From an uncultured Sphingomonadales bacterium (lineage in GTDB: Bacteria > Pseudomonadota > Alphaproteobacteria > Sphingomonadales > Sphingomonadaceae), in the NCBI GenBank assembly GCA_903923465.1, contig CAIXXP010000131.1, positions 1-40,462 on the forward strand: a DNA stretch of 40,462 bases. The letters run 5' to 3'. Below are positions 10,701 through 19,185 of the stretch, in pieces (within the stretch, counting starts at the first letter, position 1; each line of letters begins with the position of its first letter). The translations under genes were made by a program, and so were the position numbers. The notes beneath the pieces are model-generated. The model did not search any database, had not been told where the DNA came from, and worked only from the letters and a program-made list of their open reading frames with translations.

Positions 10701-11630
10701 ATGACTCAATCCCCCTCCCCGACCGAGCACGCCGGCACCGAGCCCCGGCGCATCTCCATCATTGGCCTGGGCGTGATGGGTGGGCCCATCGCCCGCCATC
10801 TGGGCAATGCCGGCCATGCGCTCACCCTGTATAACCGCAGCCCGGGGCGTATCGACAAGTGGCGGGCGCTGCATCCGCAATTCGCCGTTGCCGTCGCCGA
10901 AAGCCCGGCTGATGCCGCCCGCGAGGCCGATGTCGTGATCACTTGCGTTGGCAATGATGATGATCTGGCCGATTGCGTGCTGTCGCCCAGGGGCGTGTTC
11001 GCCACCCTGCGCGAGGGCGGCGTGTTTATCGATCACACCACGGTTTCAGCCCGCATCGCCCGCCAGATCGCCGTAGAGGCGCGCGACAAGCAGGTGCATT
11101 GCGTGGATGCGCCGATGACCGGCGCGCAGGCCGGCGCGGAAGCTGGCACCCTCACCCTGATGTGCGGCGGCCGGGCCGATGCCATTGCCGCGGCCACGCC
11201 GATCATGCAGGCCTATTCGCGGCGCATCGTGCATGTGGGCAAGGCGGGCACGGGGCAGGCGACCAAGATGGTCAACCAGATCTGCATCGCCGGGATCATC
11301 GGCGGGCTGGCCGAGGCGCTGCGGCTGGCGCAGGCCGAACATCTCGACCTCACCCGCGTGTTCGAGGCGATCAGCGGTGGCGCGGCGCAAAGCTGGCAGA
11401 TGGACAACCGCTGGCAGACCATGTCCGAGGACAGTTTCGATTTCGGCTTCGCGGTGGACTGGATGCGCAAGGATCTGGGCCTGGCGCTGGAGGAAGGGCG
11501 CGGGCTGGGCCTGTCGCTGCCGACAACCGCGCTGATCGATCAGTTCTTTGCCGATGTGCAGGCAATGGGCGCCGGCCGGCAGGATACCAGCGCGCTGGTG
11601 CGCCGCCTGCCGCGCAAGGGCTCCAGCTGA
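10701..11630 (+). CDS. NAD(P)-dependent beta-hydroxyacid dehydrogenase (3-hydroxyisobutyrate dehydrogenase family)
   Basis: ISIIGLGVMGGPIARHLGNAGH, FIDHTTVSARIARQ, VDAPMTGAQAGAEAGTLTLMCGG, GTGQATKMVNQI, WMRKDLGLALEE. Confidence 0.93.
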   Translation: MTQSPSPTEHAGTEPRRISIIGLGVMGGPIARHLGNAGHALTLYNRSPGRIDKWRALHPQFAVAVAESPADAAREADVVITCVGNDDDLADCVLSPRGVFATLREGGVFIDHTTVSARIARQIAVEARDKQVHCVDAPMTGAQAGAEAGTLTLMCGGRADAIAAATPIMQAYSRRIVHVGKAGTGQATKMVNQICIAGIIGGLAEALRLAQAEHLDLTRVFEAISGGAAQSWQMDNRWQTMSEDSFDFGFAVDWMRKDLGLALEEGRGLGLSLPTTALIDQFFADVQAMGAGRQDTSALVRRLPRKGSS

Positions 11631-11634
11631 CGGC

Positions 11635-11665
11635 GGCCAGCCCCCGCGCGACACGCGCGGTGGCC
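11635..11665. terminator. Candidate bidirectional hairpin between convergent genes
   Basis: GGCCA..CCGCGCG-ACA-CGCGCGG-TGGCC; perfect 7-bp inner stem plus 5-bp outer stem. No T tract, so the terminator role is inferred. Confidence 0.4.
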
Positions 11666-11683
11666 ACGGCTTAGAACGGGCGC

Positions 11684-13480
11684 TTAGAACTGGCTCCAAT
11701 CGTCCATGTCCATCGGCGCCAGGGCCAGGTTGCCGACCACTGCCGGCATCGGCGCGGCAGAGGCGGCGGGCGCGGGCCGGGCCACGGCGCGCTCGCCAGA
11801 GGCGCCACCCTGCAGGCTGCCGGCCTGAGCGCCGGCCTTGCCGCGCAGCCGCACGAAAGGCGTGGGGCCCACATCGCTCTTCCCGGCCGGCGCACGACGA
11901 TCCCGCAAGCCAGGCTCAACACCGGTGTGGAAGCGGCCGACCATCTCCGTCAGCATCTTCGATTCATCGGCCAGGCTGCGCGATGCGGCGGTCGATTCCT
12001 CGACCATGGCGGCATTCTGCTGGGTCACGCGGTCCATCTCGCTCATCGCGGCGCTGACATGGCTGAGCGTGCCGGCCTGCTTTTCGGCGCTGGCGGCAAT
12101 GTCGGCCACGCGCTCGCTGATGTCGCCCACCTGCGCCACGATGTGCCGCAACAGCTTGCCGGTTTCATCGACCAGCAACACGCCCGATCCGACCTGATCG
12201 GTACTGGCGGTGATCAGGGTCTTGATGTTCTTGGCCGCCTCGGCACTGCGCTGGGCCAGCGCCCGCACCTCGTTGGCGACCACGGCGAAGCCCTTGCCCG
12301 CATCGCCGGCCCGCGCCGCCTCCACCCCGGCGTTCAGGGCCAGCAGGTTGGTCAGGAAGGCGATGCCGTCGATCACCCCGATGATGCTGCCGATCTCGTG
12401 GGCCGAGCGTTCGATCGCGGCCATGGCTTCGGTGGCGCGCTGCACCACCACGCCGCCATCGTGGGCCTCGCGGTGGGTGCTGGTGATCGACTGCTGCACC
12501 GAGACCGCATTGGTCGCGGTTTGCTGCACGATCGTGGCCACCTCGTTCAGGGCCGCCGAGGTTTCTTCCACGCCCGCCGCCTGCTGCTGGTTGCGGTTGG
12601 CCAAATCATCGGACGCGGCGCGAATTTCCGAGGCGCCTGTCGCGACAAGACGCGCGGTTTCCGCCACCCGGTTCAGCACGTCGGCCAGTTGGGCCACGGT
12701 GCTGTTGAAGGTGGCGCGCAGGTTTTCATAGGCTGGGGCAAAGCTGGTATCGATGCGGTGGGAAAGATCGCCCTTGGCCAGGGCAATCAGCCCATCGCCC
12801 AGAGAGCTGACAACCTGCTGGGCCTGCTGCTCCGCTGCGGCATTGGCTTTGCCCGTATCCCGCAGCATTTTCAGCACCCAGCCAATCAGGCCCAGCACGA
12901 TGAGCGCCGTTATCGCCAGCAGCCAGCTGGTCCACACCATCGTAGAAGCATTGACGCCGCCGATCTCGGTGAGTTGCTGCTGGGATGTGGTAACCAGCGC
13001 ATCGATCTGACGGCGATGGTTGGCATAAATATCGGTCAGGTGGGCATAGCTGGCCTGCATGGCCGCACGGTCGCCCGCCTTGGCCGCGGGCAGGAACCGG
13101 CCGTCCACCTCCTGCCAGAACTGCTGCGCCGATTGCTGCGCCTGCCCGGCGAATTGTTGCTTGATGGCGGGGTCCAGGTCGGAAGCGCGCCAGCGCTGCT
13201 CCTCGTCCAGATAATCCTTTTCCAGCCTGGCAAGGCGATCGCGATGTTCGGCAAAGGCGCCCGGCTTGTCGAGCAACAGCGTGACCTCCAGATAGGGCTC
13301 GATCACATATTCCGGCGGCGGCAGGATATCGGCGACAAAGTCGCTGACATTCCGGCTTTTCACATCGAGCGGCCCCAAAATGCGCACCCGGTTGAAGTTG
13401 TATGCCGCCGCCACAAAGGACAGCAGCACGACGACGACAATCGCCAAACTGCCGACCTTGATCTTCTGCTCATTGTTCAT
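11684..13480 (-). CDS. Methyl-accepting chemotaxis protein
   Basis: Two TM segments, HAMP-like region, and signalling hairpin IIGVIDGIAFLTNLLALNAGVEAARAGDAGKGFAVVANEVRALAQRSAEAAKNIKTLI. Confidence 0.97.
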   Translation of the reverse strand: MNNEQKIKVGSLAIVVVVLLSFVAAAYNFNRVRILGPLDVKSRNVSDFVADILPPPEYVIEPYLEVTLLLDKPGAFAEHRDRLARLEKDYLDEEQRWRASDLDPAIKQQFAGQAQQSAQQFWQEVDGRFLPAAKAGDRAAMQASYAHLTDIYANHRRQIDALVTTSQQQLTEIGGVNASTMVWTSWLLAITALIVLGLIGWVLKMLRDTGKANAAAEQQAQQVVSSLGDGLIALAKGDLSHRIDTSFAPAYENLRATFNSTVAQLADVLNRVAETARLVATGASEIRAASDDLANRNQQQAAGVEETSAALNEVATIVQQTATNAVSVQQSITSTHREAHDGGVVVQRATEAMAAIERSAHEIGSIIGVIDGIAFLTNLLALNAGVEAARAGDAGKGFAVVANEVRALAQRSAEAAKNIKTLITASTDQVGSGVLLVDETGKLLRHIVAQVGDISERVADIAASAEKQAGTLSHVSAAMSEMDRVTQQNAAMVEESTAASRSLADESKMLTEMVGRFHTGVEPGLRDRRAPAGKSDVGPTPFVRLRGKAGAQAGSLQGGASGERAVARPAPAASAAPMPAVVGNLALAPMDMDDWSQF

Positions 13481-13629
13481 GCTGGGACCCGCCGGTTAGC
13501 CGTAGCCGAGGGCCCTGTGCCGCCCGCGCCTGTTCAGCATCCGGCTATAGCGGGGAGCGGAGGCCAGGCGGTTGCGGCGCGGCTAGGGGCATCCCCCTAG
13601 CGGACTGGTCAGGCAATTGCTTCGTGGCC

Positions 13630-14451
13630 TCAGCCCTCGGCGCCCGGCTGGTCCGCCGTGGCATTGGCCGCAGCCGGCGCCGGCGCCGCCGCCTTCGCCT
13701 CGCGTCGCTCGCCCAGCCACATTACCAGCAGCGAACCCTCGTAGAGCACCCACATCGGCACCGCGAGCATGAATTGCGAGGCGACATCGGGCGGCGTGAG
13801 CACGGCGGCAAGGGCCGTGATCCCGACGATGACATAGCGCCGGGCGCCGGCCATCTGCGCCCGGCTGACAATCCCCGCCCGGTTCAGCAACAGCATCAGC
13901 ACCGGCAGCAGGAACGACAGGCCAAAGGCGAAGATGAACTGCATCACCAGGCTCAGATAGTCGCCGGTGCTGGGCAGCGCCTCCAGCTTCAGCCCGCCGC
14001 GCTCCCCCTCGAACCCCAGCAGCCAGCGGAAGGCGTTGGGCATCACCACGTAATAGGCAAAAGCCGCGCCGCCGGTGAACAGTAGCGGGGTGGCGATGAG
14101 GAAAGGCAGGAACGCCCGCTTCTCCTTCGCATAAAGCCCCGGGGCGACAAAGGCCCACAACTGGTTGGCGATGACCGGGAAGCTGATGAGGAAAGCGGCG
14201 AACAGCGCCACCTTCAGGTCGACGAAAAACGCCTCGTACAGCTTGGTATAGACCAGTCGCCCCTCGCCATGGGGAAAGGCATTGGCCAGCGGACGCACCA
14301 GAAAGCCGAAAATGCCATCGACGAAATAGAGGCAGCCGCAAAAGGCGACAAACAGCGCCAGAATGCAGCGCATCAGCCGGGCGCGCAGCTCCAGCAAATG
14401 GTCGAGCAGGGGCACCTGCGTCTCGTCGATATCCGGGATTTCAAAGGCCAT
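13630..14451 (-). CDS. tatC: Sec-independent protein translocase TatC
   Basis: PLLDHLLELRARLMRCILALF..., VAPGLYAKEKRAFLPFLIATPLLF, VLTPPDVASQFMLAVPMWVLYE. Confidence 0.97.
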   Translation of the reverse strand: MAFEIPDIDETQVPLLDHLLELRARLMRCILALFVAFCGCLYFVDGIFGFLVRPLANAFPHGEGRLVYTKLYEAFFVDLKVALFAAFLISFPVIANQLWAFVAPGLYAKEKRAFLPFLIATPLLFTGGAAFAYYVVMPNAFRWLLGFEGERGGLKLEALPSTGDYLSLVMQFIFAFGLSFLLPVLMLLLNRAGIVSRAQMAGARRYVIVGITALAAVLTPPDVASQFMLAVPMWVLYEGSLLVMWLGERREAKAAAPAPAAANATADQPGAEG

Positions 14452-14466
14452 GGCAGGTTGGATGCC

Positions 14467-14880
14467 TCAGGGCGCGGGCGGGCTGGCGGCGGCGGCCTGC
14501 GCTGGCTCCACCGGCGATTTGGCGGGAGTGTGCGGGGCTTGGGTTTCGGGCGCCGGGGTTTCCGGCGCCGGGGTCACGCTCTCGGCATGGGGCACGCCTT
14601 CGGGCGCGGGCGGCGCCAGCGGCTGCGCGGGGCCCACGCCCACGGCGGGGTTGGCGCGCATGATCGCCTCGTTCTGCTCGCGCCACTTCTTTTCCATTTC
14701 CTCCAGCTCGGCCTCGCGGATCATGTTCTCGACGCCGGCGCGGAAGTGGTTGGAAACACGCCGCGCCTTGCCGGCCCAGCGCCCGGCGGCCCGCAGCGCG
14801 CGCGGCAGATCCTTCGGCCCGATCACCACCACAGCGACGAGGATGATGGCCATGATTTTTTCGAGGTCTAGATCGAACAT
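14467..14880 (-). CDS. tatB: Sec-independent protein translocase TatB
   Basis: MFDLDLEKIMAIILVAVVVIGPKDLPRALRAAGRWAGKARRVSNHFRAG; between tatA and tatC. Confidence 0.95.
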   Translation of the reverse strand: MFDLDLEKIMAIILVAVVVIGPKDLPRALRAAGRWAGKARRVSNHFRAGVENMIREAELEEMEKKWREQNEAIMRANPAVGVGPAQPLAPPAPEGVPHAESVTPAPETPAPETQAPHTPAKSPVEPAQAAAASPPAP

Positions 14881-14954
14881 GAGGCGCTACCTGCCGGGCC
14901 AGAGGATTTCAGCGGGTAGACGATACCACCAGAACCCTCCAGTTTTTTGTGGTC

Positions 14955-15119
14955 GCATCGTTTTAGGCGAACACCGGTACCCACTTTTTTGCACGATGCT
15001 CATTTGGTGGGTCGCATCGTTTGAGGCAAAAAACCGGTACCCACTTTTTTGCACGATGCTCATTTGGTGGGTCGCATCGTTTGAAGCAAAAAACCGGTGC
15101 CCACTTTTTTGCACGATGC
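14955..15119 (-). repeat. Three head-to-tail palindromic repeat units in the tatA-tatB spacer
   Basis: Units at 14955-14999, 15014-15059 and 15074-15119 separated by identical 14-nt spacers (tcatttggtgggtc); minus-strand unit GCATCGTGCAAAAAAGTGGGTACCGGTTTTTTGCCTCAAACGATGC. Confidence 0.95.
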
Positions 15120-15125
15120 TCCGGC

Positions 15126-15395
15126 TCAGCCCTGCCCGGTCGGCGTGGTCTCGCCGGGGGCGGGGGCGGGCTGTGCCACGGGCGGGGCGGCAGGCTCTGG
15201 CGCGGGCGGGGCAGCGGCGATTTGCGAAGGGGGAGGAGTGACCGGACGGTTGGTCGTCTCGTCGGCCATACCTTCCTTGAAGCTTTTGATACCCTTGCCA
15301 AAATCGCCCATCAGATCGGAAACCCGACCCCGGCCGAACAACACCAGCACCACCAGCGCGAGCACGATCAGGTGGGGAAGTGACAGACCCATCAT
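15126..15395 (-). CDS. tatA: Sec-independent protein translocase TatA
   Basis: [43 protein letters not shown], canonical TatA TM-amphipathic helix. Confidence 0.95.
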   Translation of the reverse strand: MMGLSLPHLIVLALVVLVLFGRGRVSDLMGDFGKGIKSFKEGMADETTNRPVTPPPSQIAAAPPAPEPAAPPVAQPAPAPGETTPTGQG

Positions 15396-15465
15396 GTAGC
15401 AAACTCCGAAATAACCGGGACGAGGGGCACGCTGGGGCGCGTGGCGGTCCCGCAACGCGGCCTAT

Positions 15466-16134
15466 CTAGGCGCTTTCCTCGTCCGGCGCCAGAGTGTCTG
15501 GCGCGGTATCGTCATCCCCTTCGCCAGAGCCCGCCCCGGAACCGCTCATCGCCGCCTCCAGCGCATCGTCCACCGGATCGAGCAGGCCGGCGGCCTTCAA
15601 CTCGTCCAGCCCCGGCAGATCGCGGCGCGAGGGCAGGCCAAAATGGACGAGAAACTCGGGCGTTGTCGCATAGATCACCGGACGCCCCGGCACCTCGCGC
15701 CGCCCGGCGATGCGCACCCAGCCAGCCTCCAGCAGGATGTCGAGCGTGCCCTTGGCGGTCTGCACCCCGCGGATCGCCTCGATCTCGGCGCGGCTGACCG
15801 GTTCGTGATAGGCGAGGATGGCGAGGCATTCGGTTGCGGCGCGGCTCAGGCGGCGCGGCTCCTCGTGGTCCCGGCGCAGCAGATGGGCGAGATCGGGCGC
15901 GGTCTGGAACAGCCAGCGCTGCCCCCGCTCCACCAGATGCACCCCGCGCGGGGTATAATGCGCGGCCAGCTCCGCCAGCGCGGCGCGGATGGCGGGCGGC
16001 GGCGCCGCCCCCAGATGGGCAGAGATCGCCTCCACGGTCATCGGCTCGGTGGCGGCAAACAGGGCGGCCTCCACGGCGCGAGCCAGATCGTCGGGCACAC
16101 CCGCAAAGGGCGCGGGCTCCGCTTCCCCGCTCAT
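15466..16134 (-). CDS. scpB: Segregation and condensation protein B
   Basis: VEAALFAATEPMTVEAISAHLG...LSRAATECLAILAYHEPVSRAEIEAIRGVQTAKGTLDILLEAGWVRIAGRREVPGRPVIYATTPEFLVHFGL. Confidence 0.95.
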   Translation of the reverse strand: MSGEAEPAPFAGVPDDLARAVEAALFAATEPMTVEAISAHLGAAPPPAIRAALAELAAHYTPRGVHLVERGQRWLFQTAPDLAHLLRRDHEEPRRLSRAATECLAILAYHEPVSRAEIEAIRGVQTAKGTLDILLEAGWVRIAGRREVPGRPVIYATTPEFLVHFGLPSRRDLPGLDELKAAGLLDPVDDALEAAMSGSGAGSGEGDDDTAPDTLAPDEESA

Positions 16135-16964
16135 GCCACCTGATCCCGCTCTGGCCGGGCCGCGTCCAGACGGCGCAGGCGCAGCGGGCCAAAGGTGCTT
16201 TCCTGCGCCAGCTCGGCCTTGCCCATGCGCGCCAGTTCCAGCGCGGCGACAAAGCTGGAGGCCAGCGCCGACCGCCGCAGCCGCGGGTCCTGCCAGGCAT
16301 CCCCGGACTCGGGCGGCAGAAACTCGCGCAGCTCCATCCAGTCCAGCGCCAGGCCCAGCATCGCCGAGACGCGGGCCAGCGCCGAATCCAGCGTCATCAC
16401 CATGCGGTCGCGCACCATATGCACCACCGGCTGCGTGCGCAGCTTCACCCGCCCATAGGCCGACAGCAGCGCATACATGTCGCATTGCCAGCGGTGCTTT
16501 TTGTCCACCCTCAGCCCCTCTGGCGCGCCGTGCCGGAACACGTCGCGCCCCAGCCGGTCGCGCGCGAGCAGCCGCGCCGCCGCCTCGCGCATGGCCGAAA
16601 GCCGCGCCAGCCGCAGTTGCAGCCGCATCGCCAGCTCCTCGGGGTCGGGGTCGGGCTGCTCCTCGCGCGGCAGCAGCAGCGCGGATTTCAGATAGGCCAG
16701 CCAGGCCGCCATCACCAGATAATCGGCCGCCAGCTCCAGCCGCAGCGCCTCGGCACGGGCAATATAGGCGAGGTATTGATCGACGAGATCGAGGATGGGG
16801 ATGCGCCGCAGATCCACCTTCTGGCGGCGGGCCAGATCGAGCAGCAGGTCGAGCGGACCCTCCCAGCCATCCAGCTCCAGATAGAGCGCGGTGTCGGGCG
16901 TGGGGGCGGATGCCGGGCCCTGCCAGGCCTCGCCCGCCGTCCCTTCGGCCGCGGCCTCGCTCAT
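16131..16964 (-). CDS. scpA: Segregation and condensation protein A
   Basis: LELDGWEGPLDLLLDLARRQKVDLRRIPILDLVDQYLAYI...YLVMAAWLAYLKSALLLP; overlaps scpB and nagZ by 4 bp each. Confidence 0.95.
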   Translation of the reverse strand: MSEAAAEGTAGEAWQGPASAPTPDTALYLELDGWEGPLDLLLDLARRQKVDLRRIPILDLVDQYLAYIARAEALRLELAADYLVMAAWLAYLKSALLLPREEQPDPDPEELAMRLQLRLARLSAMREAAARLLARDRLGRDVFRHGAPEGLRVDKKHRWQCDMYALLSAYGRVKLRTQPVVHMVRDRMVMTLDSALARVSAMLGLALDWMELREFLPPESGDAWQDPRLRRSALASSFVAALELARMGKAELAQESTFGPLRLRRLDAARPERDQVA

Positions 16965-18025
16965 GCCCCGGCCTCCGCCGCCGGCACCAGCGCCAGCAAG
17001 GCATCGCGCCGGGCCACCAGTTCGGCATGGCGCGCAGGGTCGGGCGCGGCGGGCACGGCGGTGGCGACCAGAGCCCGATCGAGCCGCAGCGCCGCCTGTG
17101 GCGTTATTTCGGGGCAGGCCTCGGTAATGCCCACCATATCATCCATCCGCGCCCAGCAATTCAGCACGATGTCGCACCCCGCCGAAAGCGACGCCACCGC
17201 CCGCTCGGGGATGGTGCCGCTGAGGGCCTGCATGTCGATATCGTCGGTGAGCAGCAGTCCGTCGAAACCAATGCGGCGACGGATGATCTGTTCGATGATG
17301 AACGGCGAAAGCGTGGCGGGGAGCGCCTCGTCCCACACCGGAAAGCGGATGTGGCCGGTCATGCCGATCAGCGGGCGGCCATGGTTATTCGGGCCGGTGG
17401 GGGCCCGCATCAGGCGGGAAAAGGCGGCGATATCGGCCTCCAGCTCGGCCTCGCTGGCATGAACGGTGGGCAGTTCCTTGTGGCTGTCAGCACCGGCCCG
17501 CCCATGGCCGGGCATATGCTTGATGACGCCGGCAACGCCTGCCGCCGCCAGCCCTTTCAGCACCGCGCGGGACAGCGCCGCCACGCCCAGCGGCTCGTCG
17601 CCCAGCGCGCGGTCGCCAATCACGTCATGCGCGCCGGGCAGGCGCACATCGGCGCAGGGCCAGCAATCGACGCTGATGCCCGCCTCGGCCAGGTCCAGCC
17701 CCAGCGCCTCGGCATTGGCGCGGGCGGCGGCGATGGCACTGGCCGGCGCGATGCGCCACAGCCGGGCAAAGGGTTCCCCCGCCGGATAGGCCGGCCACGC
17801 CGGCGGTCGCATCCGCGCCACGCGCCCCCCTTCCTGATCGATGGTAATCAGCAAGCGATCCCTCCCGTGCAGTGATCGCAAATCGTCGGTCAGGGCGCGC
17901 AATTGCGCGCGGCTGGCCACGTTGCGGCCGAACAGAATATAGCCCGCCGGATCCGCGTCGCGGAAGAAGGCGCGCTCGTTCGCGGTCAGTTCGGTCGCGG
18001 AAAGGCCAAATATCGCCGGTATCAT
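16961..18025 (-). CDS. nagZ: Beta-N-acetylhexosaminidase (GH3)
   Basis: YILFGRNVASRAQLRALTDDLRSLHGRDRLLITIDQEGGRVARM, VIKHMPGHGRAGADSHKELPTV, GFDGLLLTDDIDMQAL. Confidence 0.95.
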   Translation of the reverse strand: MIPAIFGLSATELTANERAFFRDADPAGYILFGRNVASRAQLRALTDDLRSLHGRDRLLITIDQEGGRVARMRPPAWPAYPAGEPFARLWRIAPASAIAAARANAEALGLDLAEAGISVDCWPCADVRLPGAHDVIGDRALGDEPLGVAALSRAVLKGLAAAGVAGVIKHMPGHGRAGADSHKELPTVHASEAELEADIAAFSRLMRAPTGPNNHGRPLIGMTGHIRFPVWDEALPATLSPFIIEQIIRRRIGFDGLLLTDDIDMQALSGTIPERAVASLSAGCDIVLNCWARMDDMVGITEACPEITPQAALRLDRALVATAVPAAPDPARHAELVARRDALLALVPAAEAGA

Positions 18026-18115
18026 GGGCCTTCGTCGCAAGATTGGCGGGCTGGCGCAAGCTATGCCGGCGCGGGGCCTGTGCAAAATCGGCGATCGGAG
18101 GGAGAGATAGCCTTG

Positions 18116-18258
18116 GAGGCGTTACGCCCCGAATCCCCCATTACTGTCTTCGTCGCATCGGGATCTCCACGAGGTGGCCTGCCGCGAAGCGGTTAGCAAC
18201 CCGCGGCGCGGCGACCCCGCGCTAGGCCGGACCCCAAGCGCGACAACGACAGGGAAGG
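18116..18258 (-). repeat. Dispersed intergenic repeat (box plus hairpin family), copy 1
   Basis: Minus strand ccttccctgtcgttgtcgcg...aaccgcttcgcggcaggcc...gcgacgaagacagtaatggggg then GGGGCG-TAA-CGCCTC (one G-T); aligns by eye with the 21024-21171 copy. Confidence 0.7.
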
Positions 18259-18328
18259 CGTGCAGAGAGCTAGCCCTGCTCTTAACCCCTTGGTCGTTTG
18301 CCACGAAACCGAAGCCACCGCCCGTGCC

Positions 18329-19183
18329 TCAGCGCTTGACCTGACAGGACACCCCCTCGGCACGCAGCCGGTCGCACAGGGCGTTGCCGCCATCGGCGCC
18401 GGTCAACACCTGCAGGCGCCACACCGTGCCGATATCCGCCTGCCCCTGCAGAATGCGATGGTGCTGCTGCCCCAGGAACGGGTGCTGGCCGACCAGCCGG
18501 CTCCAGCCCGCCTCGGCCAGATCCTTCGACGAAAACGCGCCGACCTGCACCACACCGCCCGCTGGCGCCGCATCCGCAGCACCGGGGCTCGCCGCCACGG
18601 GGGCAGCCGCGCCGGCGCTTTTGCCATCGCCGCCATTTGCCGCAGCCGCGCCACCGGCCGCCGCGCCGGCCACCGCACTATCGTCACCATCGGCCAGTTG
18701 CGCCTGGCGGTTCTGGCCCTGGCTCACGACATAGCTGGTGTCGCCGGTGCCCTGAAACGTCCTGCCGCCCGGGTTGGCCGGGGCTTCCTTGTACTGCGCC
18801 GCGGGCGGTGTCACCGTGCTGCCATCGGGCGCAGGCGCGTTCAACGCATGGTGGTGGGTCATCCACCAGATGCCGCCGACCACCGCGCCCACCAACACCA
18901 GGGCGCCCAGCCCGGCGGCAATCACCCGCCCCGGCGAGACCCTCTCGTAATATTCGTCTTCCTCGCCCTCCAGCCACGGCAGGCGGTCACCCTCGTCAAG
19001 GCCAAGGCGCTCCTGCTCGCCAGAGGGCAGGTGTGCGGGGGCGTGGGGCTGGTCCGGTCCGGAAAGGTCCTCTTCCCAGCCACGCAACGGCGCGCCGGCG
19101 GCGTGGCCGCCCGCTGCGGGGCCTTCGGCACCATGGCCGAATGCGTCGCCGCCCGGTTCCCGATCGTCACCCCAGCCGCCCAT
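18329..19183 (-). CDS. SPOR-domain membrane protein
   Basis: Single TM (GRVIAAGLGALVLVGAVVGGIWWMT) and C-terminal VVQVGAFSSKDLAEAGWSRLVGQHPFL...WRLQVLTGADGGNALCDRLRAEGVSCQV; between argS and nagZ. Confidence 0.9.
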   Translation of the reverse strand: MGGWGDDREPGGDAFGHGAEGPAAGGHAAGAPLRGWEEDLSGPDQPHAPAHLPSGEQERLGLDEGDRLPWLEGEEDEYYERVSPGRVIAAGLGALVLVGAVVGGIWWMTHHHALNAPAPDGSTVTPPAAQYKEAPANPGGRTFQGTGDTSYVVSQGQNRQAQLADGDDSAVAGAAAGGAAAANGGDGKSAGAAAPVAASPGAADAAPAGGVVQVGAFSSKDLAEAGWSRLVGQHPFLGQQHHRILQGQADIGTVWRLQVLTGADGGNALCDRLRAEGVSCQVKR

Positions 19184-19185
19184 GC

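Noticed and set aside
11927-13600. 557-aa plus-strand ORF antisense to the MCP
   Set aside because: High-GC shadow frame; the minus strand encodes a textbook MCP.
14955-15119. Possible CRISPR array in the tat spacer
   Set aside because: Only three units, spacers are identical 14-mers, units are palindromic, and there are no cas genes.
14887-15402. 171-aa minus-strand ORF with repeated SIVQKSGYRFFASNDATHQM
   Set aside because: It is a read-through of the palindromic repeats and an alternate frame of tatA; better explained as non-coding repeat.
16135-17028. N-terminal extension of the 520-aa ORF containing scpB
   Set aside because: Overlaps scpA in another frame; scpB starts at the ATG at 16134.
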